DNA of 33,482 nt from Nesterenkonia cremea (GCF_014642675.1 NZ_BMIS01000017.1:1-33482), one strand, 5' to 3'. Positions 1-7,926 are shown, numbered from the stretch's first letter. The notes: generated by a model from the sequence alone, not told the origin. Made by a program: numbers and translations.

Positions 1-132
1 GCCCGAGGAGAAGCGATGAAAGTCTGGGTTCAGCACTACAATCATCACCGCCCCCACTCAGCTGCAGACGGTCAAGCTCCTGCCAGCCTCGTCCCGGGGC
101 GCGTCACCAACGTCCTGCCCTCCTACAACTAG
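1..132 (+). CDS. IS481-family-like transposase, C-terminal fragment (cut by window edge)
   Basis: The reading frame is open from the first base and ends at TAG 130-132, giving the last 43 residues of a transposase. It contains the W-V-x-H-Y-N-x-H-R-P-H-S block that ends DDE integrase-core domains (the region just after the catalytic Glu), followed by a short tail ending VTNVLPSYN. That tail resembles the R-V-T-N-x-x-x-x-Y endings of IS481-family transposases. The catalytic domain lies outside the window, so activity cannot be judged. An IS3-type element is the alternative. The family call rests on the tail only. Confidence 0.8.
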   Translation, partial: ARGEAMKVWVQHYNHHRPHSAADGQAPASLVPGRVTNVLPSYN

Positions 133-184
133 CGGTTATATGCGCTCTTGGCGTGGTTTGGGCAGCGCCTACACGGGTGCAACA
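1..184 (+). mobile_element. Right end of an IS481-like insertion sequence (partial)
   Basis: This covers the transposase fragment plus about 50 bp after it. A plausible terminal repeat is the GTGCAACA that ends at 184; its reverse complement starts TGTTGCAC, and IS481 elements usually begin TGT and end ACA. The other end is outside the window, so neither the inverted repeat nor a target duplication can be checked. The exact boundary is a guess. Confidence 0.4.
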
Positions 185-297
185 GTGGGCGGCACTGTTC
201 CCTGGGGAAATAGTGCGGCCTACCCTCAGTCCCGGGCGCAGACCGTTAACCTTGGGGCCAGCGGTTCGTGGTGTCACTGAGGAAGGAAGGGCCAGAG

Positions 298-591
298 ATG
301 CCTGCAAGAGGGAAGGGACTCGATCCGATCGCGAAGAAGTGTGTGGGCTGGTCCGTCGTCTGCTTTCTCGCGGGGAGCATCATGTTGGTGGCTCATCCGC
401 TGATCTTCGATTCGATGGACGTCCCTGCACAGCCTGGAGGCAACGCCGTCATGGCGGCCGGACAGCTTCTGGTCACTGCATTGCAATGGTCCCTGTTCCC
501 AACTGGTGCTGCCCTGATCGGGGCGAGCGTCGTCATCCAATGGTTCAGGAGCAACCTGGCGGTCATGCCGAAGAAGTCTCAGAACCCGTAG
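298..591 (+). CDS. Small two-helix membrane protein, unknown function
   Basis: A 97-residue protein. It has a short basic N-terminus (PARGKG), one hydrophobic helix at about residues 16-35, a polar loop, and a second helix at about residues 58-80, ending in a basic tail. I chose the ATG at 298 rather than the upstream GTG at 268 because a purine-rich ribosome site (GGAAGGAAGG) lies 8-10 nt before it. I do not recognise the family. It stands alone between the IS remnant and a strong hairpin at 599-635 and converges on the carrier gene at 656-1987. It may be an ordinary chromosomal gene whose upstream neighbour was displaced by the insertion sequence. Confidence 0.65.
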   Translation: MPARGKGLDPIAKKCVGWSVVCFLAGSIMLVAHPLIFDSMDVPAQPGGNAVMAAGQLLVTALQWSLFPTGAALIGASVVIQWFRSNLAVMPKKSQNP

Positions 592-598
592 GACCGCA

Positions 599-635
599 GA
601 GGCGGCGAGGACGGTGTCTTGCCCCTCGCCGCCTC
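599..635. terminator. Strong bidirectional hairpin between convergent genes
   Basis: A perfect 12-bp inverted repeat: GAGGCGGCGAGG at 599-610 pairs with CCTCGCCGCCTC at 624-635 across a 13-nt loop. It starts 8 nt after the stop of the gene at 298-591 and 21 nt beyond the stop of the convergent gene at 656-1987. There is no clear T-tract, which is common in high-GC actinobacteria. Position and stem strength support a shared terminator. Confidence 0.65.
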
Positions 636-655
636 AGTTGTGCGCCGTCGGCGGC

Positions 656-1987
656 TCAGAGCACCAGGGCGGCGACGATGCCTCCGGCAAAGATCAGCAC
701 GTTGTAGTGCAGGAACGTGGGCACACAGGTGTCCCAGATGTGGTGGTGCTGGCCGTCGGCGTTCAGACCGGAGGTCGGGCCCAGCGTGGAGTCCGAGGCG
801 GGGGCGCCGGCGTCGCCGAGTGCACCGGCGGAGCCGATCAGTGCCGCGGTGGCCAGCGGGCTGAACCCGACGGCGGCGGCCAGCGGCACGAAGATCGCCG
901 CCAAAACCGGCACGGTGCCGAAGGAGGTGCCGATGCCCATGGTCACCAGCAGGCCTACGGCCATCATCACCACGGCGGCGAGGATCTGGCTGTCGCCGAT
1001 CCACCCGGCGGCGGAGGAGACCAGGTCGTCCACGGAGCCGGTCTCGGTCAGCACCGTGGCGTAGCCGGAGGCCACCAGCATGATGAAGGCGATGGTGCCC
1101 ATCATGCCCACACCGCGGTCCACGATCGGATCGCCGTCGGTCCAGCGCTCACCGCGCAGCAGGAAGATCACCACGACGCCGGCCAGTGCCGCCATCACCA
1201 GGGACCCGTAGACCAGCTGCAGCACCAAGGTCACGGCCAGTCCCAGCAGCACGGCCACGTCCTGGCGGGTCCAGCGCAGCTCCTCCTGGGAGTCCAGCAG
1301 CTCCAGCGGGGAGCCGTCCGTACCGGCCAGCGGCTTACCGGGCTCATACTCACGGTTCTTCCGGTAGGTCACCAGGATGGCGAAGGACAGCCCCACAGCC
1401 ATGGCGGCCACAGGGAACGCCATGGCCAGCGGGATCTGCCCCAGGGAGATCTCCATGCCGTGGTCCTCCATGGAATCCACGATGATCCCCTGGAAGATCA
1501 GTCCGAAGCCCAGCGGCACGATCAGATACGGCGCCTTCAGCCCGAAGGTCAGGGCCACGGCCACACCGCGGCGGTCGATCTTCATCCGGTCGAAGGCCGC
1601 CAGCAGCGGCGGGATCAGGATGGGGATGAAGGCGATGTGCACCGGCACCAGGTTCTGCGAGAAGCAGGCCAGTCCCGCGATGGCGAAGAGCACCACGGCG
1701 CGGGGTCCACGCAGCAGCGGCATGACCCGGCGGATCAGCTTCCGGGTGAGTCCCGAGCGGGCCACCATCACCGCCAGCGTCCCGAGCAGGATATAGCTCA
1801 GTGCGGTCTCACCTTGGCCGCCGAGGCCTTCGATCATGGTGTCGAAGGTGCCCTCCAGTGAGAGGCCGCCGGTGAGGCCGCCGACCACTGCGGCGATCAG
1901 CAGCGCGATGACCACATTCACGCGCAGGAGGCTGAGCACCACCAGGGTGAGGACAGAGAGGATGACGGGGTTCAGGAGATCGAGCAC
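656..1987 (-). CDS. Na+/H+ antiporter family (NhaC/YuiF-like) membrane carrier
   Basis: A 443-residue integral membrane protein with about 11-12 hydrophobic helices. The C-terminal block GAPASDSTLGPTSGLNADGQ, followed by HHHIWDT and a final hydrophobic helix, is characteristic of the bacterial Na+/H+ antiporter family proteins related to YuiF, some of which are thought to carry amino acids. It sits in the cytoplasmic membrane and probably couples substrate movement to a Na+ or H+ gradient; the substrate cannot be read from sequence. The start is GTG at 1987. There is no good ribosome site, but TGAAAT lies about 6 nt upstream, so leaderless initiation is possible. It is downstream of the small membrane gene at 2063-2371 on the same strand, with a hairpin between them. 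Confidence 0.85.
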   Translation of the reverse strand: MLDLLNPVILSVLTLVVLSLLRVNVVIALLIAAVVGGLTGGLSLEGTFDTMIEGLGGQGETALSYILLGTLAVMVARSGLTRKLIRRVMPLLRGPRAVVLFAIAGLACFSQNLVPVHIAFIPILIPPLLAAFDRMKIDRRGVAVALTFGLKAPYLIVPLGFGLIFQGIIVDSMEDHGMEISLGQIPLAMAFPVAAMAVGLSFAILVTYRKNREYEPGKPLAGTDGSPLELLDSQEELRWTRQDVAVLLGLAVTLVLQLVYGSLVMAALAGVVVIFLLRGERWTDGDPIVDRGVGMMGTIAFIMLVASGYATVLTETGSVDDLVSSAAGWIGDSQILAAVVMMAVGLLVTMGIGTSFGTVPVLAAIFVPLAAAVGFSPLATAALIGSAGALGDAGAPASDSTLGPTSGLNADGQHHHIWDTCVPTFLHYNVLIFAGGIVAALVL

Positions 1988-2034
1988 CGAGCAATTTCAT
2001 CACATCTCGGCCCGTGCTCAGATCTCTCCGCATC

Positions 2035-2063
2035 AGCGGCCTTCAGCTGTGGGGGCGGCCGCT
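2035..2063 (-). terminator. Weak hairpin at the end of the PLDc_N-like gene
   Basis: AGCGGCC (2035-2041) pairs with GGCCGCT (2057-2063) across 15 nt, and the right arm touches the stop codon of the upstream gene. There is no T-tract. It may be a terminator or an attenuator between two genes on the minus strand. Confidence 0.3.
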
Positions 2064-2371
2064 CAGTGCGAGAGGCGTTCAGGCGTGGCGGTGGTCTCTG
2101 GCGCCGCTGTGGTCGGGGCAGGGCGCGGCTGCCGGTACGCGGTGATGAGCACGAGGATCGGGCCCAACACCGGCGCGAACCAGGCTGTCAGGATCAGCGC
2201 CAGAGTGTTGGGGAGGCTGAAGTTCTCCCGGCTGCCGAGGATGGCGACGGTCGCCCAGACTGCGAGGACGAAGTACGCGATGGAGCTCCCTGCCGCGATG
2301 CCCTCCCACACGGTGGGCATCAGCGGACTGGCATCGTTCGCAGTCATCTGCAGGGCACTCATGCCGGTCAC
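2063..2371 (-). CDS. Small membrane protein, PLDc_N-like
   Basis: A 102-residue protein with two transmembrane helices. One covers IAYFVLAVWATVAILG; the other contains LILTAWFAPVLGPILVLI, a pattern typical of PLDc_N-type two-helix proteins (W-x-x-P-x-x-G-P-x-x-x). The C-terminal tail is Pro/Thr/Ala-rich and probably cytoplasmic. I chose the GTG at 2371 because AGGA sits 8 nt upstream; ATG codons at 2362 and 2347 are alternatives. No enzymatic function is implied, as this domain also occurs alone. The gene is divergent from the baeRF gene at 2512 and upstream of the NhaC-like carrier. Confidence 0.6.
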   Translation of the reverse strand: MTGMSALQMTANDASPLMPTVWEGIAAGSSIAYFVLAVWATVAILGSRENFSLPNTLALILTAWFAPVLGPILVLITAYRQPRPAPTTAAPETTATPERLSH

Positions 2372-2477
2372 GGTATAGATCCTGATTTCTGCTTTCAAGG
2401 GGGCGCTGAGCTGTTGCACCTTCTCAGGACTGGTTATTAGGTTCGAGATGAAGAAGGTCGTTGCACCTAGAAACCTG

Positions 2478-2507
2478 CGGGGGAGGCGAGGTCCTCCCCG
2501 GAAGGAG
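2478..2507 (+). promoter_or_regulatory. Stem-loop abutting a strong ribosome binding site
   Basis: CGGGGGAGG (2478-2486) can pair with CCTCCCCG (2493-2500), 8 bp with one bulged G and a 6-nt loop. The ribosome site GAAGGAG (2501-2507) follows at once, and ATG is at 2512. The hairpin is close enough to affect ribosome access or protect the transcript end. A role is inferred from position only. Confidence 0.35.
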
Positions 2508-2511
2508 AACC

Positions 2512-3600
2512 ATGCAGACGGACGCAGTTCAGGACAACACCGGGATCGAGCTGAGCAGGTTCCGTCCCGTCTATGAGGCTCAGGGCCCCTTCGCCACGGT
2601 CTATCTGGAGTCGCGGGCGCCTTCCGAGGACGCCGGTGACCAAGTTCGTCTCCGTTGGGACGCGCTGAAGCGAGAACTCGCCGATGCCGGGGCCCACGAT
2701 GAGGCCATCCGCGCCCTGGAGGACTCCATCCTCATCGACGACATCACGGAGGTCCAGGCTGAAGGTCGTGTGCTGGTGGCCAATCAGGACGGACTTCTCC
2801 TCGAAGAGCACTGGGACGCTGCGCTGGGCCGCGGTGACCATGCGGTGCTCGGCGAACCGGCCGAACTCGGCCCCTACATCCGCGAGCGCATCCGCTCAGT
2901 CCGGGCATTGGTGGCCATCGCTGATCAGGAGGGCGCTGTCGTCCGCCGTCTGGTGCTGACCTCCTCGGAGGTCCTGCACGAAGGCGCCGAGGAGAGTGTC
3001 TCCGGCTCCGCCGTGGAGTCGGTGCACAAGCCCCGTGAGGGCGCGCTGAGCCACAAGCAGATCCAGCGTGCGGCCGATGAGGCCGCCAAGCAGAATATTC
3101 GTGACGTCGTCGAGCGTCTGTCCACGGTCGTGGACCGCTGGAAGCCCGATGTCTTAGTGCTCGCTGGCGAAGTTCAGGGACGCAAACGTCTGCAGGAGGA
3201 GCTGCCTGAGCCTCTGAGCAGCATTGCTCAGGAGGTCGAGTCCGGCGGGGGCATTCCTTCGGGAAGCGCTGACAGCGGTGCTGAGGAGTCCCTGATCGAG
3301 GACATCGGCGACCTGGCCCGCGAGCTCGTCATCCGCCGCGCCCAGGAGGAGACCGGAGGGTTCCAGGAGCTCAAGGCCGCCGACCGTGCCGTAGAGGGAG
3401 CCGAGGACGTCCGCAAGGCCATCACCCTGGGCGCCGTGCAGACCCTGCTGCTGCGCTACGATGCCCGCGCGGAGGGCGAGGATGAGCTGCTCCGCGAAGC
3501 CGCCGGCATCGATGCTCAGGTGGGATTGGTCGGTGCCGGAGTCACAGACAACGTTGCGGCCACCCTCCGCTATGAGGCCCCTGTGGACCAGGTGGGCTGA
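2512..3600 (+). CDS. baeRF-type (Rv2629/Vms1-like release-factor fold) protein
   Basis: A 362-residue soluble protein that resembles the actinobacterial Rv2629 family, which carries a bacterial archaeo-eukaryotic release-factor (baeRF) domain. The visible pattern is an N-terminal half with PFATVYLESRAP, an acidic helical middle, LVLTSSEVLHEG, a helical segment with HKQIQRAADEAAKQN, the block WKPDVLVLAGEVQGRKRLQEELP, and a C-terminal eRF1-like region with LGAVQTLLLRYDA. The family is proposed to act on stalled ribosomes or peptidyl-tRNA, and in mycobacteria it is linked to stress; the exact reaction is unproven. I chose ATG 2512 over an in-frame upstream start because GAAGGAG lies 5 nt before it. 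It is probably monocistronic. A stem-loop at 2478-2500 precedes the ribosome site. Confidence 0.75.
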   Translation: MQTDAVQDNTGIELSRFRPVYEAQGPFATVYLESRAPSEDAGDQVRLRWDALKRELADAGAHDEAIRALEDSILIDDITEVQAEGRVLVANQDGLLLEEHWDAALGRGDHAVLGEPAELGPYIRERIRSVRALVAIADQEGAVVRRLVLTSSEVLHEGAEESVSGSAVESVHKPREGALSHKQIQRAADEAAKQNIRDVVERLSTVVDRWKPDVLVLAGEVQGRKRLQEELPEPLSSIAQEVESGGGIPSGSADSGAEESLIEDIGDLARELVIRRAQEETGGFQELKAADRAVEGAEDVRKAITLGAVQTLLLRYDARAEGEDELLREAAGIDAQVGLVGAGVTDNVAATLRYEAPVDQVG

Positions 3601-3731
3601 GCCCCCGGGCCCGCCTATCTCCCATCGCCCCGTTCCCCGTTGCGTGGGCGCTGTGTGGTGGATCGTTCCCAGAGGGAGGCTCCAGAGCGCCATAAAGTGC
3701 CCACGTCACGGGTGAGGTGGGGATGAAGCGA

Positions 3732-3747
3732 TAATCTTGATCCCATG
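3732..3747 (+). promoter_or_regulatory. -10 element for a leaderless start
   Basis: TAATCT at 3732-3737 is followed by 7 nt and then ATG at 3745, with no ribosome site. Transcription would begin at or next to the start codon, so the mRNA is probably leaderless. Confidence 0.5.
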
Positions 3748-4710
3748 AGTCTGGCCGAGCGACTGCAGAGCGTCTTTGTGACAGTCGCCGCAGTCCTCGG
3801 CCTTTCTCTTGGGCTGCTGCTCCCGGCCGCGCACCTCGCCGAGCATGTGATCCTTCCGGCACTGCTGGTGATGCTGGCGGCGATCTTTCTGCAGATGAAC
3901 CTCGCCCAGGTGGGGGAGGCCCGCCAAGCGAAGGGCCTTGTCGCTGCCAGTCTTGTGCTGAACTTCGTGTTCACCCCAGTCCTGGCGTGGGCGCTCGGCG
4001 CCGGGCTGCTCGGCGGGGAGCCTGATCTGCGGATCGGTCTGCTGCTTCTGCTCGTGACTCCCTGCACCGACTGGTACCTGGTGTTCACCGCTCTGGCACG
4101 CGGTCATACCGGTATCGCGACGGCGCTGCTGCCGGTCAACCTGGTGCTGCAGCTGGCCCTGTTGCCGCTCTACATCCTGTTTCTCGGCGGAGAGACCGTC
4201 GGGTTGGACTGGCGGATGCTCTTCGAAGCTGTCGTCCTGGTCCTGTTCTTCCCGGCGGCCCTGGCGGTCATCCTGCGCCGTGGCCTGCCGCGGATCATGG
4301 GGCGCAGAGAGATGGAGCGCCGTATCATCGGCCCCGCCGGAGCTGTCGTGGTGCCGTTGCTGTGCTTGGCGGTCGCCGCCATGTTCGCCACCCACGCCGA
4401 GACCGTCCTGGCGAACTGGGATGCTCTGCTGTTGCTGCTCGCCCCGCTGCTGATCTTCTTCGCCGTGTTGCCGTTGGTCTCCGCCGGCGTCGGAAAGCTG
4501 TTGAAGCTGAGGGCCGACCGGAGGGTCACCCTCATCATGACGACGACGGCGCGCAACTCGCCCATCGCCTTGGCTCTGGCGGTGGCCGCGTTCCCGGACC
4601 GTCCGCTGATCGCCGTCGCACTGGTGGCCGGCCCGCTGCTCGAACTGCCGGTGTTGGCGGTGCTGTCCCAGATCCTCCGTGTGCGGAAGAGTGCCTCAGC
4701 CGGCTCCTGA
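3745..4710 (+). CDS. ACR3 / bile acid:Na+ symporter-type carrier, substrate uncertain
   Basis: A 321-residue membrane protein with about 10 helices. The block TPCTDWYLVFTALARGH (Cys107) followed by LLPVNLVLQLALLPLYI matches the fourth-helix region of ACR3 arsenite exporters, where this Cys is conserved. The second hallmark region reads TTTARNSPIALALAVAAFP (residues 266-284). Characterised ACR3 proteins have N-x-F-E-L-A-I-A-V-A there, with a Glu required for transport; here the aligned residue appears to be Ala. No arsR or arsC is nearby. It is therefore a member of the superfamily that may not carry arsenite. A leaderless start with TAATCT 7 nt upstream is likely. Confidence 0.75.
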   Translation: MSLAERLQSVFVTVAAVLGLSLGLLLPAAHLAEHVILPALLVMLAAIFLQMNLAQVGEARQAKGLVAASLVLNFVFTPVLAWALGAGLLGGEPDLRIGLLLLLVTPCTDWYLVFTALARGHTGIATALLPVNLVLQLALLPLYILFLGGETVGLDWRMLFEAVVLVLFFPAALAVILRRGLPRIMGRREMERRIIGPAGAVVVPLLCLAVAAMFATHAETVLANWDALLLLLAPLLIFFAVLPLVSAGVGKLLKLRADRRVTLIMTTTARNSPIALALAVAAFPDRPLIAVALVAGPLLELPVLAVLSQILRVRKSASAGS

Positions 4711-4743
4711 AGCGCCGACATCCGGCGTGACCGACGGGCCGCA

Positions 4744-6360
4744 TCAGCTCACCCGGAATTCGATGCGATGCTGCCCGGTGGCGGCGTTGGGGATCGGGTC
4801 GCGCCGTTCGTCCGTCTGGGTCTCGCCTGCGGCATTGGTGGCACGGACAGTGACTGAATGGCGGCCAGAATCGGCGTCCGCATAGACGTAGCGCCATTGG
4901 CGCCAGGTGTCGGCCGAGACCTCGGCCGCCATCTCTGCCTCCTGCCACTCGCCGTCGTCGATCCTGACCTCGACCTTCTCGATCCCCTCCTGCTGGGACC
5001 ACGCGCTGCCGGCGATGACGACATCCCCCGAGTCGACCTCCTGGAGGGAACCCGGCACATCGATGCGCGAGGAGACGAGGACCGGGGCCTTCTCATCCCA
5101 CCCACGGTCGGTCCAGTAGGCGGTGTCCTGGTCGAAGCGGGTGACTTCCAGCTCGATCACCCATTTGGTGGCGGAGACGTACCCGTAGAGACCTGGCACC
5201 ACGAGCCGGGCGGGGAAGCCATGCTCTGCAGGAAGCGGATCCCCGTTCATGCCGATGGCCAGCAGCGAGTCCCGGGAGTCGGTCAGGGCTTCCAGAGGGG
5301 TGGAGGCCGTGAAGCCGTCCACTGAGCGTGAGAGCACCATATCCGCCTCCGGAAGCGGCCTGGCCTGGGCAAGCAGCTCCCGCACCGGATATCCCAGCCA
5401 TGTCGCCGTGCCCAGGAGATCCCCACCGACGGGGTTGGAGACGCAGGTCAAGGTGATGTGGTGCTCCTCCAGGGGCAGGTCCAGCAGCTGCGGCATGTCC
5501 AGTGTGACCTCTTCCTCCACCAGCCCGTGGATGCGCAGGCTCCACTCCTGAGGAGTCAGCTCCGGAACCGCCAGGGCCGTATCGATCCGGTAGAACTCGT
5601 CATTGGGCGTGATGAAGGGCTCCACACCGTCGATGTCCACGACTGCCTCGGCGGGGATCGCGGCGGCTCGGACGGCAGGGGAGGGAAGGACCAGCTCACT
5701 GATGGTTGCACCGGCGGTTCGGGTGAAGGCACCCACAGATCGTCCCAGGGAGAGCGAGGCTGCGGCTGCCACTGTCCCGGCTGCTGTGAGCGTCAGGAAC
5801 ATCCGCCGGGACGGACGTTCATCCTCCTCACCGACGGAGTTTCGCTGGGACGGTTCAGATGCCCCGGGCGCTGAGGATTCTGCTGGAGAACCTGATGCTG
5901 AAGAACCAGAGGCACGGATCAGAACGACCAGAGCAGCGACCCCTGAGACTGCGCCCAGCGCAGTGGGCACGAGGTCCGACAAGGACGTCTCGGGACGGCT
6001 GACGACGGTTGCCAGCAGGACCGCCGCCACTGCTGCGAAGGTCCCGCAGGCGAGACCGAGTCGACGGCGGGCGAGAAGACCGATCCCGGCGGCCAGCACG
6101 GCCCCGCCGATGCCCATCCCCAGGACGAGGACCAGCTTGTTGCTGCTGCCGAAGATCGATATCGCAACGTCCTGGACCGCGGGCGGCGCGAGTTCGATGA
6201 CGCTGTTCCCCAGGGCGATCAGGGGCGAGGAGGCGGGGGCGAAGAATCTGGCCAGCAGATCGGCTATTCCGATGAAGATGCCGGCCGCCACGATTCCGGA
6301 GATCGCAGCGGCGAAGAATCTACGGAGCTGACCGGCTGTCGGACGGTGTACGGGTCCCAT
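4744..6360 (-). CDS. Membrane-anchored sulfite-oxidase-like molybdopterin oxidoreductase
   Basis: 538 residues. Four N-terminal helices (about 14-38, 75-97, 101-120, 129-148) are followed by a polar linker, a Tat-like motif S-R-R-M-F-L at 184-189 with its own hydrophobic stretch to about 205, then a sulfite-oxidase-fold Mo-binding domain (about 245-410) and a Mo-co dimerisation domain (about 420-538). Cys306 in LTCVSNPVGG is the expected Mo ligand. The family oxidises sulfite or related small molecules, or acts as a reductase, in the cell envelope; the substrate is unknown. It lies 54 nt downstream of the anti-sigma gene and is probably in the sigma-factor operon. No good ribosome site is seen near the ATG at 6360. 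A modAB operon for molybdate uptake lies about 4 kb away. Confidence 0.88.
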   Translation of the reverse strand: MGPVHRPTAGQLRRFFAAAISGIVAAGIFIGIADLLARFFAPASSPLIALGNSVIELAPPAVQDVAISIFGSSNKLVLVLGMGIGGAVLAAGIGLLARRRLGLACGTFAAVAAVLLATVVSRPETSLSDLVPTALGAVSGVAALVVLIRASGSSASGSPAESSAPGASEPSQRNSVGEEDERPSRRMFLTLTAAGTVAAAASLSLGRSVGAFTRTAGATISELVLPSPAVRAAAIPAEAVVDIDGVEPFITPNDEFYRIDTALAVPELTPQEWSLRIHGLVEEEVTLDMPQLLDLPLEEHHITLTCVSNPVGGDLLGTATWLGYPVRELLAQARPLPEADMVLSRSVDGFTASTPLEALTDSRDSLLAIGMNGDPLPAEHGFPARLVVPGLYGYVSATKWVIELEVTRFDQDTAYWTDRGWDEKAPVLVSSRIDVPGSLQEVDSGDVVIAGSAWSQQEGIEKVEVRIDDGEWQEAEMAAEVSADTWRQWRYVYADADSGRHSVTVRATNAAGETQTDERRDPIPNAATGQHRIEFRVS

Positions 6361-6414
6361 GTCTGCAGTTCGGAACAGACTCTGCTCCCGGATGGTCCCC
6401 GCCGCGGCGGGGTC

Positions 6415-7236
6415 TCAGAGCTGGGCTACGATGATCGGCTCGTCGCTCGGCTCGGGGGATCCTCCCTCGGGCTCCACGGTGACGCCGAAGGAGACACCCT
6501 CATCGAACTCCACGTCAGCGAGCAGCTCAGAGGTCTCTCCGCCCATCAGACCGATGCTCTGGGCGCCTTGATCGTCTATCAGCCACATCTGCATCGTCTG
6601 ATCCGGTTCCGGGGCCGGTACATCGTGGGGCACCACGTGGATCATCTCCTCTGCGACGGAGTAGGTGACCGTGAGGCTTCCCCCCTCTGCGGATTCTGCA
6701 TGGGCGGAGGAGAGGTCGGGCGCTCCCAGCAGGCGCTCCGTCTCTTGGCGTTCGCTCTCGGCCGCCGTCAGAGACTCCTCCATGTCCTGCTGGTCCTGGG
6801 CCTGTGTGAACAGCAGGCCCCCCAGCACGGTCGCGAGAACGAGCAGCACCGAAGCGGCCAGCGCGAAGAAGATGGTCGAAGAGCGTCCGCCCCTGCGCCG
6901 GGGAGCCTGCTGGGCTTCCTCAGTTGTCAGCGGCAGCGACTCTGACGACGACGGCGCTTCCTGGGGCTCTGCCGCGTCCGGCGCCGTATCTGCAGGAGTC
7001 GTCTCCGCAGGGCGGGGGTGACGGTTCGGGATGCTCAGGATGGCGGCCTCTGTCTCGGAGCTCGGGGTCACGGGCTCGTCGGACTCTCCCACGAGGGCCA
7101 TGGTCTCCCGCATGAGTTCCAGCTCTTCCTGGAAATGCGGGTCCGAGGCTTCCAGGGACCGGGCGAGGTCTTCCTCTTCGCCGCTGAGCCCGCCGAGCAC
7201 ATAGCCGGCGGCGAGGTATTCGCGATCAGCGTCCAT
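6415..7236 (-). CDS. rskA: RskA-type anti-sigma factor
   Basis: A 273-residue single-pass membrane protein. The N-terminus (about 1-50, MDADREYLAAGYVLGGLSGE) is the anti-sigma binding segment found in RskA/RslA proteins. A Pro/Glu/Ser-rich cytoplasmic linker follows, then basic APRRRGGR and a helix at about 120-143. The extracytoplasmic RskA domain contains TMQMWLIDDQGAQSIGLM, a family hallmark. It would hold the SigK-like sigma factor inactive at the membrane until proteolysis releases it. I chose ATG 7236 rather than the upstream ATG at 7275 because a GGGGGTGG ribosome site lies just before it. The gene overlaps the end of the sigma gene by 11 nt, which suggests translational coupling. Confidence 0.88.
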   Translation of the reverse strand: MDADREYLAAGYVLGGLSGEEEDLARSLEASDPHFQEELELMRETMALVGESDEPVTPSSETEAAILSIPNRHPRPAETTPADTAPDAAEPQEAPSSSESLPLTTEEAQQAPRRRGGRSSTIFFALAASVLLVLATVLGGLLFTQAQDQQDMEESLTAAESERQETERLLGAPDLSSAHAESAEGGSLTVTYSVAEEMIHVVPHDVPAPEPDQTMQMWLIDDQGAQSIGLMGGETSELLADVEFDEGVSFGVTVEPEGGSPEPSDEPIIVAQL

Positions 7237-7840
7237 CTGCCACCCCCAGGTGTGCTCGTAAACGTGCCATGCCATCCCGGATCCTCGATTTTATGGTGCC
7301 CAGGGGCACATCGAGGGTGGTGGCGATTTCGGAATGGGACAACTCTTGATAATAGGCCATCGCTATTGCAGTGGCCTGCTCTGCTGGAAGCTTCTGGAGG
7401 ACCGTCGCCACCCGGGCGGACTCTGCGTGGTTCAGTGCCTCCGTCTGGATATCCGGTTCGACATCACGAGCGTGCCGGGACCCTTCGGTGAAGTCTCTGT
7501 CCTGCTGCGCCTGGACCGACCGCACCTTATCGACGGCTCGACGCCGGCACATGGTGGTGAGCCAGGCGCGGCCGGTGCCGACCTGAGGGCTGAACCGCGT
7601 GGGGTTCGTCCACACTTCGGTGAAGACCTCCTGCAGGACCTCTTCGGCCAGAGACCGGTTTCTCACCACCCGGAGGATGGTCGCCAGGAACATCGGCGCG
7701 TGGTGGCGGTAGAGCTGTTCGAAGGCCTGCTCATCACCGCCCTGGACCCGCAGCAGCAGTGACCCGCAGGCATCACCGGATGCACGCGGGGGTCGCGTGG
7801 AGCTCACAGGCTCTCCCGGTGAGGGGTCGGAACTCGGCAT
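7226..7840 (-). CDS. sigK: ECF sigma factor, SigK-like
   Basis: 204 residues, normal for an ECF sigma factor. Region 2 runs from about 34 to 105 (EQAFEQLYRHHAP, AEEVLQEVFTEVW, GRAWLTTMCRRRAVDKVR). Region 4 runs from about 145 to 200, with the helix-turn-helix LSHSEIATTLDVPLGTIKSRI. No extra C-terminal domain is present. The SigK assignment rests on the family match, the adjacent RskA-type gene, and a nearby MPT70/MPT83-like fasciclin gene, which in mycobacteria belongs to the SigK regulon. The ATG at 7840 has no strong ribosome site. A perfect palindrome lies 25-37 nt upstream at 7865-7877, next to a CCGAAAC that could be a -10 element. Confidence 0.9.
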   Translation of the reverse strand: MPSSDPSPGEPVSSTRPPRASGDACGSLLLRVQGGDEQAFEQLYRHHAPMFLATILRVVRNRSLAEEVLQEVFTEVWTNPTRFSPQVGTGRAWLTTMCRRRAVDKVRSVQAQQDRDFTEGSRHARDVEPDIQTEALNHAESARVATVLQKLPAEQATAIAMAYYQELSHSEIATTLDVPLGTIKSRIRDGMARLRAHLGVADGR

Positions 7841-7856
7841 TCAGCCAGCTTGCCAT

Positions 7857-7877
7857 GTTTCGGCCTCGTAGTACGAG
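7857..7877 (-). promoter_or_regulatory. Candidate sigK promoter with palindrome
   Basis: On the minus strand CCGAAAC (7857-7863) resembles an ECF -10 element. Immediately upstream is a perfect palindrome, CTCGTA-G-TACGAG (7865-7877). A matching CCATCC -35 box is not seen at the expected distance. This may be an operator or an autoregulated promoter. Evidence is weak. Confidence 0.25.
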
Positions 7878-7926
7878 TCCTGGGTCCTCCACGGCGAGCC
7901 GTGTCTCTGCGGCAACCCGGTCGAGA

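Noticed and set aside
153..707. 184-codon frame near the left end
   Set aside because: Arg/Pro-rich translation without domain similarity; overlaps a better-supported small membrane gene (298-591) and the terminator hairpin.
614..1861. Long open frame on the plus strand (415 codons)
   Set aside because: It is the antisense shadow of the NhaC-like carrier. The translation is low-complexity His/Gly/Gln/Arg with no fold, whereas the minus strand gives a coherent multi-helix family protein.
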